A stretch of DNA of 64,000 bases from Combretum micranthum (lineage: Eukaryota; Streptophyta; Magnoliopsida; Myrtales; Combretaceae), in the NCBI GenBank assembly GCA_024138025.1, contig JAMXBD010001398.1, positions 186,001-250,000 of the forward strand. Direction: 5' to 3'. The notes beneath the pieces are model-generated. The model saw only the letters and a program-made list of their open reading frames with translations, searched no databases and was not told where the DNA came from. How positions within the stretch are numbered: the stretch's first letter is position 1; each line of letters begins with the position of its first letter. Shown here piece after piece: positions 1 through 11,662 of this stretch. The position numbers and the translations under genes are program-made.

Positions 1-1440
1 TTAAAAGGATTTGAAACAATAACTCTTTAAAGTATGCCCCATTATTATTTATTTCCTAACCCATGTTTATGAATACAATTGGGTGGGTTCTAAAGGTTCC
101 CCGGTTTAGTTGATTGTGGATCAATATTAAACCAGAGTGGGAGGTCATTTCATGAATTAAAGTGAAAAACCATAGCTCCTGAATCTTACTAGTGACCTCC
201 TAACTTGGGATCTTAAGACGGCCTGGTTCCGACCGTATCTAACACACATTTATATAAATTCTCCTCCATAATGATCAAGGCGTTGTTTTAGGTTGTCAAT
301 TTTTTTTTTTTAATATCTACACCACTTAAATGAAAAAGTTGATACAACTATAGACAAATTAAGTAGCATACAAATAATATAAAAGTGAGCATTAAAAGTA
401 ATAAACTTTAAATTTAATAATTTCAAGTGGCTAGCCCTCTTAAAAATAGGCATCCCTTGTGGAGTTGCTAAGCTGTCGAGCTTGGATTTTTCATTTCTGG
501 TTTTATTTCTTTTAATTCAATTCGTATCAAACCCTAACCCATTTGATACAAACCCTCAATCAGGAACTAAAAGAAACTTGCTTTTTTTGAAAAACTTTTA
601 GGAGTTGCGACCGGACTGAAGTCGGGAAAAATTATAAGTTAGGATCAATGGGTTTTGATCCTAACTTAGCTACTAGTCTGCAAAAAAATAGATTTTAAAA
701 CAAAATTTGATAAACCAAAGATCTTTGGATTTTGGAAGCTATCCTATTAAAACCATTTGGTTTCTATCTAATTTTTAATTTAAAGTTTATCCCATTTTAT
801 GCTCAAAATTTTACTAATATACAAGCTACGATATTTAAAATTTATCATTAAAGTTTACAAATCTAAACAATAATTACAATAAATAATGAATCAATTTAAT
901 ATTAACAAAAAAAAGTTTCTTTTTAATTTTTTATGTTACCTCGGAGATTACTACATACCTGCCAATCGGGATCAGACAACACGTAGTTCTTTTTAAAAAA
1001 AAAAAAACTTTAGTGTGTTTATTATTTTTAAAAATTTGAACTCTTTTCACCATACATTTCTTATTACTTTTTTTTTTCTAGTAGAAAATGTATATTTTTT
1101 TTAGATCATATTAATCCTAAAGCCATATCATTTTTTTTTAAAGAAAGTAATGAACTTTCTAACTCTCAAAAATAGCATTTACCATTAAAGATAATCTTAT
1201 TTTTGCATTGCATATATGGTTCATATTATTATATTTATTCATATATAATTTTTACCTTCTATGTATTACACATATCATAAACTACTTGTTATGTTTTTTT
1301 TTTTTTTTTTTTTTCAACATTATATATTTATATATATACATATATTTAGTTTTTTTCTCAATCTCTCTCACTCACTCTCTCTTTTAGCATACATGATAGA
1401 TTAATAAATAAATAAACAAGGAAACAGAGAAACAAGAACA
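1..1440. other. Non-coding AT-rich intergenic DNA
   Basis: No reading frame of convincing length or composition is present on either strand. The stretch contains many A/T homopolymers, including a T-run near 1297-1314, and short AT-rich simple sequence. I see no transposon termini, RNA gene or conserved coding motif here. Confidence 0.6.
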
Positions 1441-1450
1441 TATACTTACC

Positions 1451-1870
1451 TGGCAGAATACGGGCTAGAAATGAGAACAAAGGTCGGCTTTAACAATGTG
1501 GAGCTCCAAGCAAGTTGCATACAGACTTGGGTAAATTTGACATGAGACACTCCTGTGATGGAGTTTTCGCCTAAGAAGCAATGGAATGTGGAGCTTCGAT
1601 GGGGTTGAGCGGCTCGAATAGGTGCTCAGCGTTGATAATTGCGATGGCATTTCTAGAGTGAATTGAAGCTACTAAAATGGAGTTTAACTTACCTAGAACC
1701 TCCTTGTATCAATCATTTTGATTGATTTCTACCAGAAAATCCCAAATTGAAAGTTCAAACTTTGAAACCCTAATTCCTAACACAACTCGGATTTCAATTT
1801 TTAGGTGGTTTTTGTGTTATTTATGTCTTTCTTTGTTTTTTTCTGCTGGATATTTATAAAAATTTAACAT
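1451..1870 (-). other. Possible transcribed exon fragment, unrecognised
   Basis: On the minus strand this stretch is less AT-biased than its surroundings. It ends at a strong plant 5' splice-site consensus (CAG|GTAAGTAT, about 1443-1453), and a second GTAAGT-type site follows TTCTAG near 1690. A 61-codon frame (1465-1650) begins with MPSQLSTLSTYSSR. I recognise no protein family. It could be the 5' exon of a gene extending left, or a leader within an old LTR. The splice-like consensus is what I see; that it is transcribed is inference. Confidence 0.2.
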
Positions 1871-1899
1871 CTCACCTACCCTCAAATTAAAATTCGTAA

Positions 1900-2545
1900 T
1901 GGACTCTTTATTTATATTTTATTATTTTTTATATAAAATTATTTATTTATTTATTATTGTAATTTATGAGCTTAATATAATATTAATTGAAGCCTTAAAT
2001 AGGCAAAATTGAGGTATCTACAAATATATTGTTTTGTACATCACAATTAGCAATCATAAAATGATACATTGCATGTATACACTTGTAAATATATTACATT
2101 TGTGCCTATGTTTCATCTATCAATTTCAACAAACAAACAGTTCAATACATTCAATGGATCTGTCCGACGAGTCAAATCAAAAGGAGCATAGCATGCTTCC
2201 ATTGCAATCCCAAAGAATGCTCCCCCCACTTCCACACGCACCCCTTTACCCTCACTAAAACTGCCATTAACATTGAGTTTCATCCAATCATCCTAGTCCA
2301 AGAAACACACATTGATTTTTTTTTTTTTTTTATATTTTATTGAAACTTTGTGAATCATTGAATAAATCTTCATTATTTTAGATTTGTTTCCTTGCTAGAG
2401 GGTTGCCCCGCTCAACATTCTTAAAATACCCAATAATTTTCAACACAAGAAACTTGAGCGAACAAATATTATCTCTATACTTTCTATTGTTCTTATTTTA
2501 AAGGACGTACGAGTTAGTGTCATCGTTGAGTAGTATTTCGTGGAT
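1900..2545. other. Intergenic, nothing recognised
   Basis: AT-rich sequence with a T-run near 2318-2331. The small frame at 2034-2258 has no recognisable composition or motif. No gene or repeat boundary could be supported here. Confidence 0.5.
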
Positions 2546-2547
2546 AA

Positions 2548-4640
2548 TTATTTGATGATAAAATAATGGTAAGCCAAGTATTTATATTTTTAATTTTTTT
2601 ATCAATTTAGTATCATATTTTAGATTCTAACAAATTAGTGCTTATTCTTCTAAAGTATGTCTGATTCAGTATTTCTTCTAAGTGATAATTGATGATGTAT
2701 AGATTCTTAAAAACAAAAATAAACTTTTGGTAATTAAAAAATTACTCGTCATCCAAAGTTATTGTTCAAACTTTAACCTTTTAATGGTTGTACCTTAAAT
2801 TTCTGAAATGGAATAAGTAAGTGTCCCCGTATAATAAACGTTATGAAAAATTTTTAAAATAAAATAACGTTAAATAGTTTATAAAGGAGCGAAATAGTAT
2901 AAGTGTAATTTTAATTTCCCTACTATGTTATTGTCAAGAACTTCGTCTTTTTATGATGGTACCTCAAAATTCTAAAATGGAATGAGTGACTTCTGATATA
3001 ATAAATGTTATAATTAATTATTATATAAAATAATATTATATAACATTGACAAATTAAGCAAGATATAAAAAAAAATATTAAAGTTTTAGCAACAAATGAT
3101 TTTTGCAATGAATATCATACTAATGTAGAATTTATATAGTAAAAAGAAATTATTATATTTATTAAATTTACTATTACAAGTATAATAGTATTCGTCATTA
3201 TTTATTTTGTCTTCATAAACAATAACAACAACAACAATTCTCAGGGCTGCCTAAATAACCTATTTTACATTATACCCTTTAATACCCTCAATAAAATTAA
3301 AAAAATTAACTTTTAGAGATCGAAATTTCTATGATTGAAAATTGGTGAAAAAAGTTATATTTCTAAAAATTGAATCAGCGATAATAATTTTTGCAACATA
3401 ATTTTAATTTTAGAGACAAAAATTTTATCTCTGAATCCCAGTTTTCTTATTATGTATTTGGACCAAATGAAACTTAGATTTTAAGTAGATTTTGAAAGTT
3501 ATAGGTGGTTCTACATTTCATTTTCTTGGAATCTACTCTCTCATAAGGTAGGGCACAGGTAAAACTTTTCATACGATATAGGTAGGGGTGTGCAAAAAAA
3601 CCGATGAAACCAAAAAACCGAACTGAAATCGTAAAAATCAATCCAAAAAATATGGTTAACTGGTCTATTGGTTTCGGTTTAGGATTACGGTTTTTATTTT
3701 TTTGGGTTTTCGGTTTTCGGTTTTGTAACCACAAAAAACCGATGGTTAACGGTTAACTGTATCAATATTTATAAATATATTATATATAATTTACATATAT
3801 GTAATTATTTTTAATATATATATGATATTACATATAAATATATAATTTACTTATGTTAGTATTCCTTGGATTTCGATTAAAATACTATTGTCATGTTTGA
3901 TGGAGTTAATATGGTAATTGTCTTGGTTTGATTTTAGATAATATACATCCAATTGTTTTTTTCCCCTTTTTCTTAATTTGATTTTTTTTAAATCTCTGTA
4001 ATATATATAATAATTTAAAGAAAACTCATGAAATGCTAAAAAAACTAAGGTTTGTTGAAATTATCAATTTGATTTGTTGAAACCAATACGTTTAAATGGT
4101 TAAAAACCGAAAACTGATTAAATTAACCAAATAAAAACGGTTAACCGTTAAGATGGATAACCGTTATAATGAACAGTTAAGATCAGAAGGTTAAAAACCG
4201 ATCATTACGGTTAGGTCAAAAAAAAGGCCACGGACCGGTTAACCGATCCGTGAACACCCCTAGATATATACTAAGCCCTGCAATCACTATACCTATATTA
4301 TAAACATTATTAAAGAAATAGTGAATAAAGAATACATTCTACTCTTTAAATTCTATGTTTATCGAAAAACATAAATAAATAAAAAAGAATAGATAGCGCT
4401 AAATAGATATTCCATAACAATTTATTATTTGATATTTTCTTAAAGCTAGTGTTTATATTCATCTTAGATAAATTTTTTTAGTAAAAAATTACATATCATA
4501 AAAAAGACAAACATTAATCAAATTCACTTAACAAATATACTGAATCCATTTACTTTAAAAATATAACACTGTTAAAAACAAAGATATAGCACTAAATTTC
4601 TAAAAGTCGAAAGTAGTTACCATCATCTTATGATTAAAAT
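2548..4640. mobile_element. MULE-like non-autonomous TIR element, copy a
   Basis: The left end (about 2548-2600, containing GATAAAATAATGGTAAG) recurs in reverse complement near 4560-4640 (TTACCATCATCTTATG), giving degenerate terminal inverted repeats. The internal part 2600-3260 matches, in reverse complement, 40345-41350, so this is a dispersed family. Related termini occur near 39750, 41440 and 57990. No transposase frame is seen. Assignment to Mutator-like elements rests only on long imperfect TIRs. Exact boundaries and TSD are not resolved, and a hAT-type MITE is nested inside. Confidence 0.45.
3583..4262. mobile_element. hAT-type MITE, 680 bp
   Basis: It begins TAGGGGTGTGCA and ends GAACACCCCTA, the complementary TIR pair typical of non-autonomous hAT elements in plants. 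The flanks GATATAGG (3575-3582) and GATATATA (4263-4270) agree at 6 of 8 bases, as expected for a decayed 8-bp TSD. The interior is rich in AACCG/CGGTT words, which create spurious lysine/proline-rich frames. No transposase is encoded. Confidence 0.8.
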
Positions 4641-5959
4641 AAACATTCATTAAATATTATTTATTGAAAAAGACTGAATGGCATGCAATTTGAAAGTAGG
4701 ATTTGTGCTTGCATTAAGAGTGGTGTATCCTAGCTCTTTCTTTGTTTGTGGACTCTTGGGTGTGTTTGTTTCAAGGAAGAAGTCTTTCGAACTTCTTTAT
4801 TTAATATTTATTGTAATCAAAACTTTGTAATTTTTAATAAAGTTGCAATAAACACAACTGGAAAAGACAATGAAGTCACATTGAAGAAATTTGATAAACC
4901 ACTATAATAAACCAAAGAAATTGAGTAATCATGTGACTTGCTGGACATTTCATTATGTTTTTCGGTGCACGCAAGTTTCTCTGGCTTTCACCCCTATGTC
5001 CAAGGTAACTTTGCCCAGCAAAGGCGTCTTCGAGATTACTTATTATTAGCACAGGGGGTACAAAATGTTGGAAATTTGACAGCTAATTTTGAGCTGTCGA
5101 CCAGCAGAAGAATTTTTATCCTTGATTCATCTATATAGACATAGGAAGCTAAATTTGCAGGCCATATGCATTGATACAAAGTGCAACCGCACATGTGACG
5201 ATTGAGCTGTTTCACCCACATGGAAATTCTTATACTACCATTCCCTTGTATTCCATAAGTTGAGAATTCATCAAATTCTTATACTGCATGGGGGAGGACT
5301 CTCCCTATCCATCAGCCTTTGCAAAATCATTGGTAGATCCTGGACAGAATTGCAAGCGGAGAGCCAGAACCTACAAGGGCTAGTGAAGGTGGCCTTGATC
5401 CATCTCCATGTCATTTTAGTTACTGTTTCAGATATTGACATACAACGCCTGCTATTCGAGCATAAGATTCTTTTCCCTAAAAACGACTAACATTTTCAAA
5501 AAGATCGATGAGCTATATGGTAATTGAAAACTCAGACATAAAAAAAATTGTTTCTTGAAGGAATTAAACTTTGTCCAAGCATGGTAATTTATACTATGCT
5601 TAAAATCCTTAGCAAATAATATATATTAGATTTACCAGAAAGTTTTTATTTTTGTGTTGGACTACTATTTTAAAGCATCCAAGATTTTTTTTTTTTTTTT
5701 TTTCATACTTTCTAAACAAGTGACACTTAATTGGGACGGCAAACAAGGACTTGATAAATTTATTCGAAATCATCTTTGACAAATATGGACATCATGCCGT
5801 ATCGTATAATGTAATGTGGTATACTAGAGCAGTATAAAGTTTCATGGAATTGCAAGAGCAATTACCGCAAAACTTGAAATACAATTATGATAAACCAACT
5901 TAACAAGCGAAAAACACATTTTGCAAGCTAATAAAAAATGTTCCGGAGAATGGAGTATG
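4640..5959. other. Intergenic with weak gene-fragment candidates
   Basis: A mixed-composition stretch between the TIR element and element A. The part from 4938 to 5500 is less AT-rich and carries short frames: 4938-5138 plus strand, including VQGNFAQQRRLRDYLLLAQ, and 5260-5490 plus strand. I recognise no family and none has a complete gene structure. The rest (5500-5959) shows a T-run near 5686-5703 and nothing else. Confidence 0.25.
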
Positions 5960-8930
5960 TGATATACCCATGAATTCCTCAATTTACATTTTATAAATAT
6001 GTTATTGAAATTATATATGATTTTGAAATAAGGTATATATGTATGAACAATATAATTAGTGCATGTGTTGAATATGTGTCATTATGTATATGTGTATGTG
6101 TAATGAATTTAATATTATTGTTTTATGTATATTAATGTGTGCATAGTGTAATAAATGTTTGTGTCTTTATGAATTAATATGTGTGTGTTATGTTTAGAAT
6201 TTATCAAAATAACTTTTAAATTGCTTAAGAAATTGTTGACAGAATTTTACAAAATTTAAGCCTATTTTCAAGCCCAAATTAAACTTAAATGCATTCCAAA
6301 TTAAGCCAAATTATACTTAAGTCAAACATAACCCTAAAGTCAAACTTTGGATAATTATAGACCTCAAATTTGATTAATTAGGGTCTTTTTTTAGCAGCCC
6401 ATATTTTCATACGAATTTCTCTCATTTCTTTTCTTTCTCTCTTCCTTCTATCTCTAAACCATAAGCCCTAAACCAAAATCAACAACAACCCTTTGGATTC
6501 AAAAATCACTCTAAGCCAAAGCCTATTCATGTAAGTTAATACAAACATTTGGATTTTCTGTTTTTCATCTGTATCTGTATCTTTTTTAAAATGATATGTG
6601 CAAAATATATCCGATTTGCATCTAAAATTTTATCTAGATTTGTTCTATTTGATCTTTTGATGAGAACTGTCAACTTTTTTTTATCTATATCTATTTCTTG
6701 ATAAATAATTTGTTAGAAAAAAGTTTGAAAAAGTGTCTGTATCTGCCGGAAAAAAGCCAAAACAAACAGACCCATAATCTCTTTGTCATATTTCCTTTCT
6801 TGTGATTTAAATGTAAAACTTATGGTAGGATGAGTTGATGTTATTTGAATTGATTGATATATGCATTGATATATGTTAGGTTGAGTTTTGTTATTGTGTG
6901 AACTTGGATGAGTGTTAGGGAAGTTGTAAGAAGTGTTGATGAGTAGTGAAGTTAAGTTGAGTAGTTGAAGTGTGTAATTGAAGTGTAATTGGTGTTTGAA
7001 TGTAGTTTAGTGTTTGATGATTAGAAGTGGGGTTTGTGTTGTTTGAATGGTATTTAGAACACATAACAAGTTTTGGGAAGCTTAGAATAAGTTTAGAGTG
7101 TACGTCGGCATCTGGTACTTCAATGCCGCCAGCGGCGAGGCGGTGTTGAAGGTGATTAGAACCTATTTTCTTAAAACTGCTTAAAACGCTGCCGCTTTCG
7201 TAAGGAAAGTTTACCAGTGTTGATTTTTCAAAGCATACGCTAGCTGTTAAGGTTCCAACGCCGCCGGCTTAGAGGCAGTGTGGAATGCAAATAGAATCAT
7301 AATTTTTAATACCGAGCTTAAAGCTTACGATGTAGTATCCCACGCTATCGACATACATGGATACGCTGCCGATGTTGGGGGTATTCACGGGCTTGAACCA
7401 ACCCCGTGGAACTCTCGAAAATTTTTGGAAATTAGAGTTGTAGTCTACACCGACTCAAGGCCACCGGCGTAGACTAAAGACTGCCGGCGTATCCTTAAAC
7501 TGCAATGATGGCAAGCGTTGAATTTTAGTACATTGTACACCTGTTCAACGCCACCGGCGTGTCTCCTGCAGTTTTTATTTTTAAAAACTTTATCTAATAT
7601 TTCCCAAAGCTTGATATATGCTCAATTGAATATTTGTTGAGTATTGAATGATATAATATGATGTTTAAATACTATGTTATGACTTTGTAATAATTTATTT
7701 GAATTTCTTTGATTAGTTATGTTTGAAACTAGTTAATTAGTGCTTGAACTAAGTGAGAAATTCGATATTTTCTTATACAGTGTTAGATCCTCGCTCAGTT
7801 ACCCCCATTAGTTCCCAAGCTATCTTAGGTACGTGATAACTTGCTTGTTTCTTTGCTATGATAAGCATTATTCAAAGTTATTCTAAATTAAGAAATTTAA
7901 TAATTGATTGTTGAGTGTCTTTTATACCGTTGAATCTGGTTCGGAGAGCGGTAACCCTGCTCAGATTGGGGGCATGGTAGTTTTAGGCACTAGACCACCC
8001 CTGTCATTTTGATATGACTTTCATAAGTGGTTCAGCAGGTAATCGATAGGGAATTTGGTATCGGTATAACATTTGCTTATTCTTGAAAGGATGTAATATG
8101 ATTTAATTCAATGTTTATGGGAATACTTGAATTAAGTGATATTATGGATCGAGTTAAGTAAAGTCGAGAAATGGTTAGAAACTCTAAATGAGATTACTTA
8201 ATCATTATGGATAAATTTATCTAGGATGGTATGAGTATCCGAGCTACTTATATCAACCCCTTGAGCGTTGTGATCGTTACTCAGGTTCTCCCAAAAATCC
8301 CTATTGCTCGGAGTTTGAATACTCCCATGATGTATGACAAACTAAAGATTGAATAATAAATAATTGGTTGTTGCATTTTGCATTTAGCTTAAGCATGTGT
8401 GAATCATTTTGCATTTGTATTCGTTACTTGCGTACTGGGCCTTTAGCTCATATTTTAACCATTTCAGGTGATGAATCTGACGAGTTTTACATGAGTATGG
8501 AGTATGGAACAGATTTCGAGGAATTTCTTGATGATTTGGAGGACCAGAGATGACCTTAGACTTGATGGAATCCATATTTTGTAATAAACTAGTTATGATA
8601 GCTTTTGTGGTTGTATTTAAAGTTTTGGTTAGATTATATATGTAATTTTGTTAAGGCTTGTAAGAAGCCTTTGGTTGTAATATATATATACATACTTAGC
8701 TATGTATGACTTAGGATTATTTCTCTTGTGAAATATGTTAATGGGAGTAGTTATGTTTTGCTAAAAGTTTTGAAAAACTATGGTTTCAATTTTGTTAATT
8801 ATGTGGAATTAGACAAATAATTCCTCAAACCTTCTTTTTGGACAACCTTACATATAATTCTGTAGGTTATATGTGGTTGAGGAACTATTATCACCTATTT
8901 TAATTATAGGGGTGATAGCGGGTTCTTACA
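5960..8930 (+). mobile_element. Element A: large solo-LTR-like element, 2971 bp
   Basis: It starts TGATATACCCATG, ends GGGTTCTTACA, and is flanked by a perfect 5-bp TSD GTATG (5955-5959 and 8931-8935). TG...CA ends plus a 5-bp duplication are the signature of LTR-retrotransposon integration. No gag, pol, PBS or second LTR is present, so a solo LTR or large non-coding derivative is most likely. It carries GCCGCC-rich words at 7120-7560, a GTAAGT donor-like site near 6531, an inverted-repeat motif at 8434-8456, a TTTCAG acceptor and a short acidic frame ending at 8553. Element E has homologous blocks in the same order. The left breakpoint of the tandem segment falls in its last 134 bp. Confidence 0.75.
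8468..8553 (+). other. Acidic micro-ORF/terminal exon in element A
   Basis: After a polypyrimidine stretch ending TTTCAG (8462-8467), an open frame runs to TGA at 8551-8553. It encodes about 28 residues with the core EYGTDFEEFLDD. Element E has a matching frame (GYGTDFESFIEEYGD) at the same relative position. Element D has a less similar but equally acidic one. Conservation of peptide and acceptor between diverged elements suggests a real terminal exon. Its function is unknown. Confidence 0.45.
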
Positions 8931-9039
8931 GTATGTATATTCAGTTGAGTTCAATATCACTTAATTGAATTCAGCTTTTTGAAATGATAATGGAGGACGA
9001 GAGTACAGGTGGTGGAAATAGTAGCAAACTTATATTTAA

Positions 9040-9440
9040 TTTTGTTGACCCTTGCTTCCTCAAGGAGAAGCATTCCCATCCCTTTCCACCAATGTCATTA
9101 GAGTTACTTCAACTAGCCTTGCACCCAACATAGCCCCCTGAAAATGTAAATATGTATGAGTGGCCATTGGTTTCAGTTCTCAATCAAAAAATGAAAGCAA
9201 ATACGAAAATGGTATACCCCTTTGGTAATGCTTTCTACTCCGTTCTTCTGAGCTTCTATATATCAGCTATCCATCCACCGAATTTCTTTGGTATGTTTAT
9301 AGGCACTGCCTTTGCCGTAATGCTTCACCAGTTCGATGCAATTTAGCCTCTAGGATTCCTCTTTTTCTAGCTTCTAAATTGACAAAGCATGACCTTATGT
9401 TCTCATGGCATATGTTATATGCTTGTTCATAAAACCATGT
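9040..9440 (-). pseudogene. Degenerate gene fragment paralogous to 12400-12760
   Basis: This block and 12400-12760 share ordered words in the same orientation: GTTACTTCAA(C/T)(T/C)AGCCTTG, TTCTCAATCAAA, and GACAAAGCATGA(C/T)CTTAT. They appear to be ancient duplicates. Minus-strand frames are short and broken here. The function is not recognisable from this copy. See the entry at 12400 for the better-preserved reading. The same block recurs in tandem copy 2 at about 26020-26420. Confidence 0.35.
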
Positions 9441-9904
9441 TATTTAATCTCTCAAAATTAAATTCTCTTCCTTGATGCATCATTACCACAAGCCAAACTA
9501 AACATTTGAATCTCATTATATGGGAATTTCCATTCCAATAGCATTGTATTTTAAATTGATAAATGCTACCACCTAATTCTACACAAGAGATACAATGAGT
9601 ATAGTTGATTTTAAACTTAGAGTCCTTCAATAACATGTAATTATTTGCTGAGAATTTTTTTCCTTTCTTTTTTTATATCTAGGATTCACACATGCATAAA
9701 TCACTCAGCTACCAAACCACATTGTCATTCTCACTCATTTATTCGATAGCATTTATATACTACATAACTTTTATAAGCAAGATGAGATTTTTTTTTTTCC
9801 TTTTTCTTTTGATTTTCATTAGATAAAGAAAGATACAAACAAAGTGGAGCACAGCAAACACCTATAAAATTGAACTAAGTATCAAGGGATATACAGAAGG
9901 ATGC

Positions 9905-10476
9905 TGACGCAATGGAGGTAAAAGGAAACTATCGTAAGACGTTGATTCATGCACGAATATCCTGCTTGTGATCTTCAAATATCAATTGATTCTGAGAATA
10001 CCCAGATATTTGGCATCAAAAATTGAAATCTACACAAAGATGACGAATTTTGGAATAGAGAGAATGCTCTCAAAGAAATTTCATTCAATAACAATCTTCT
10101 GTCTTTCATATGCCATAGGAATTACACATATATAGGCAAGCTTGAAAGTTGCCATAATCAAAAAAGGACTAAAACCTATTAAATAATATTAAATAACATT
10201 TAAAAGGAAAAACTAAAACTGATATCCTATTAAAAGACATTAAATCCTATTAAAAATCCTAATAAATGATACTAAAAATTATTCTTTAAAAATATTAAAT
10301 GATATTCTAAAGGCATGGACCGCATTATTAATTACGAATTTGAAAAACTCAAAAGACATGTAAAGTACGTCACTCTAACACCGGTAGTATAAAACTAAAG
10401 GTCGGCGGCATAAGTTGCTGACATAGGATTTTTCGTCTCTTCATCCTATGCGGCATCATCCTCTCTAGGCTTGACA
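9905..10476 (-). repeat. Ty3/gypsy LTR, complete, inverted orientation
   Basis: This is the reverse complement of the LTR at 11535-12130. It runs from TGACGCAATGGAGG to a terminal CTTGACA, so on the minus strand it starts TGTCAAGCCT and ends in TGCGTCA. Flank GATGC (9900-9904) nearly matches AATGC (12131-12135) on the far side of the composite, suggesting that the whole 9905-12130 unit integrated together. It lies head-to-head with the truncated 5' LTR that follows. Confidence 0.8.
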
Positions 10477-10649
10477 TTTCTTTGAGAGTGTTCTCTCTAT
10501 TCCAAAACTCGTTATCTTCGTGCAGATTTCGATTTTTTATGCCAAATATCTAGGTATTCTCAAAATCAATTGATATTTGAAGATCACAAGCCGGGTATTC
10601 GTGCGCGAATCAACGTCTTACGATAGTTTCCTTTTATTTCGTTGTGCTA
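10477..10649 (+). repeat. Truncated 5' LTR (R/U5 remnant) of gypsy element
   Basis: It begins TTTCTTTGAGAGTG and matches the downstream part of the 3' LTR from about 11957 onward. The upstream two-thirds of the LTR is missing and replaced by the inverted LTR. It ends at GTGCTA just before the primer-binding site. Confidence 0.75.
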
Positions 10650-10651
10650 GT

Positions 10652-10664
10652 TGGTATCAGAGCC
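10652..10664 (+). other. Primer-binding site, initiator-Met tRNA type
   Basis: TGGTATCAGAGCC matches the complement of the 3' end of plant initiator methionine tRNA. It sits 2 bp after the truncated 5' LTR. This fixes the orientation of the gypsy internal region as plus strand. Confidence 0.85.
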
Positions 10665-10684
10665 GTGTTCGTTCTTGGAATATC

Positions 10685-11662
10685 ATGGCATCTCATAGAC
10701 AAGTTAACCAGCGACGTATAGATGAGATTTATGAGCGTGATAACTTAGATCAAAGGATTGGAGTTATGATCGATGAGAGGTTAGAACTGAGGATCGGACA
10801 GATGATAGATCGACGAATGGATGCTGCAATAGATCAGGTCACAGAAAGGATGGAGGCACTTTTGGTGAATCAAAATAAAGGTAGAAACCCTAATCCTAAT
10901 CTAGTACCTAATTTTGATTTGATACCTGATGTAGGTTATGAGGAATCAGATGATGACTCTTCTTTTGTTAAGGAAGATAGTAGTTGTAAGGAATTAGGGA
11001 TGAACACAAAAATCTTGGAATTTGATGATGATTTTTCTTCTATTAATGGGGACAACTATGATGGAGAACCAATATTTGACACTTATGAAGATGATGAACC
11101 TATGTTTGAAGTTGTGGATGATGGAGGACCTGTCTTCGGCATTGAGAATGATGAAGAAGAATTTTTCACAAAATATGATGATGTGTTTAACGTTGAGGGA
11201 GATAGACAACCTATTTTTGATGATGAGTATGAGGAGGAAGAATTTTTGGAAAAAGTTGAAATTTTTCAGCTTATTGTAGGCAATGAGGTTACTGAGGAGG
11301 TAGTAATAGCTGAGTTTGCAACTATGGTTGTAAAGGAGTTCCAGGATGTGTTTTTTGAAGAGTTTCCAGATAGGTTATCCCCATTGAGAGACATTCAACA
11401 CCAGATTGATCTTGAATTAAGTGCAACCCTTCCAAATCGTCCCCATGATCGAATGAGCCCTACAAAACATGAAGAGTTGAGAAGACAGGTTAAGGAGTTA
11501 CTGCGTAACATGGTTAAAATTCGAGGTCGAATTTTGTCCAGCTTGAAGAGGGTGACGCAGCATAGGATGAAGAGACGAAAAATCTTATGTCAGCAACCTA
11601 TGCCGCCGGCCTTTAGTTCTATACTGCCGGTGTTGGAGCGACGTACTTTACATGTCTTTTGA
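10685..11662 (+). pseudogene. Ty3/gypsy gag fused to N-terminal RT, internally deleted
   Basis: From the ATG at 10685 (MASHRQVNQRRIDEIYERDN) an open frame runs about 326 codons. The first part is gag-like and charged, followed by a very acidic D/E-rich stretch. It then joins the conserved entry to Ty3/gypsy reverse transcriptase (EFQDVFFEEFPDRLSPLRD, then RMSPTKHEELRRQVKELL) and runs into the 3' LTR from 11535. Protease, the RT catalytic core, RNase H and integrase are absent, so it cannot be autonomous. The open frame may survive by chance or as an expressed chimera. In copy 2 the same region (27661-28560) is broken by many indels. Confidence 0.75.

Noticed and set aside
3474..3734. 86-codon minus-strand frame rich in Asn/Lys/Pro
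   Set aside because: Produced by AACCG-type repeats inside the hAT MITE and crossing its boundary; no gene structure.
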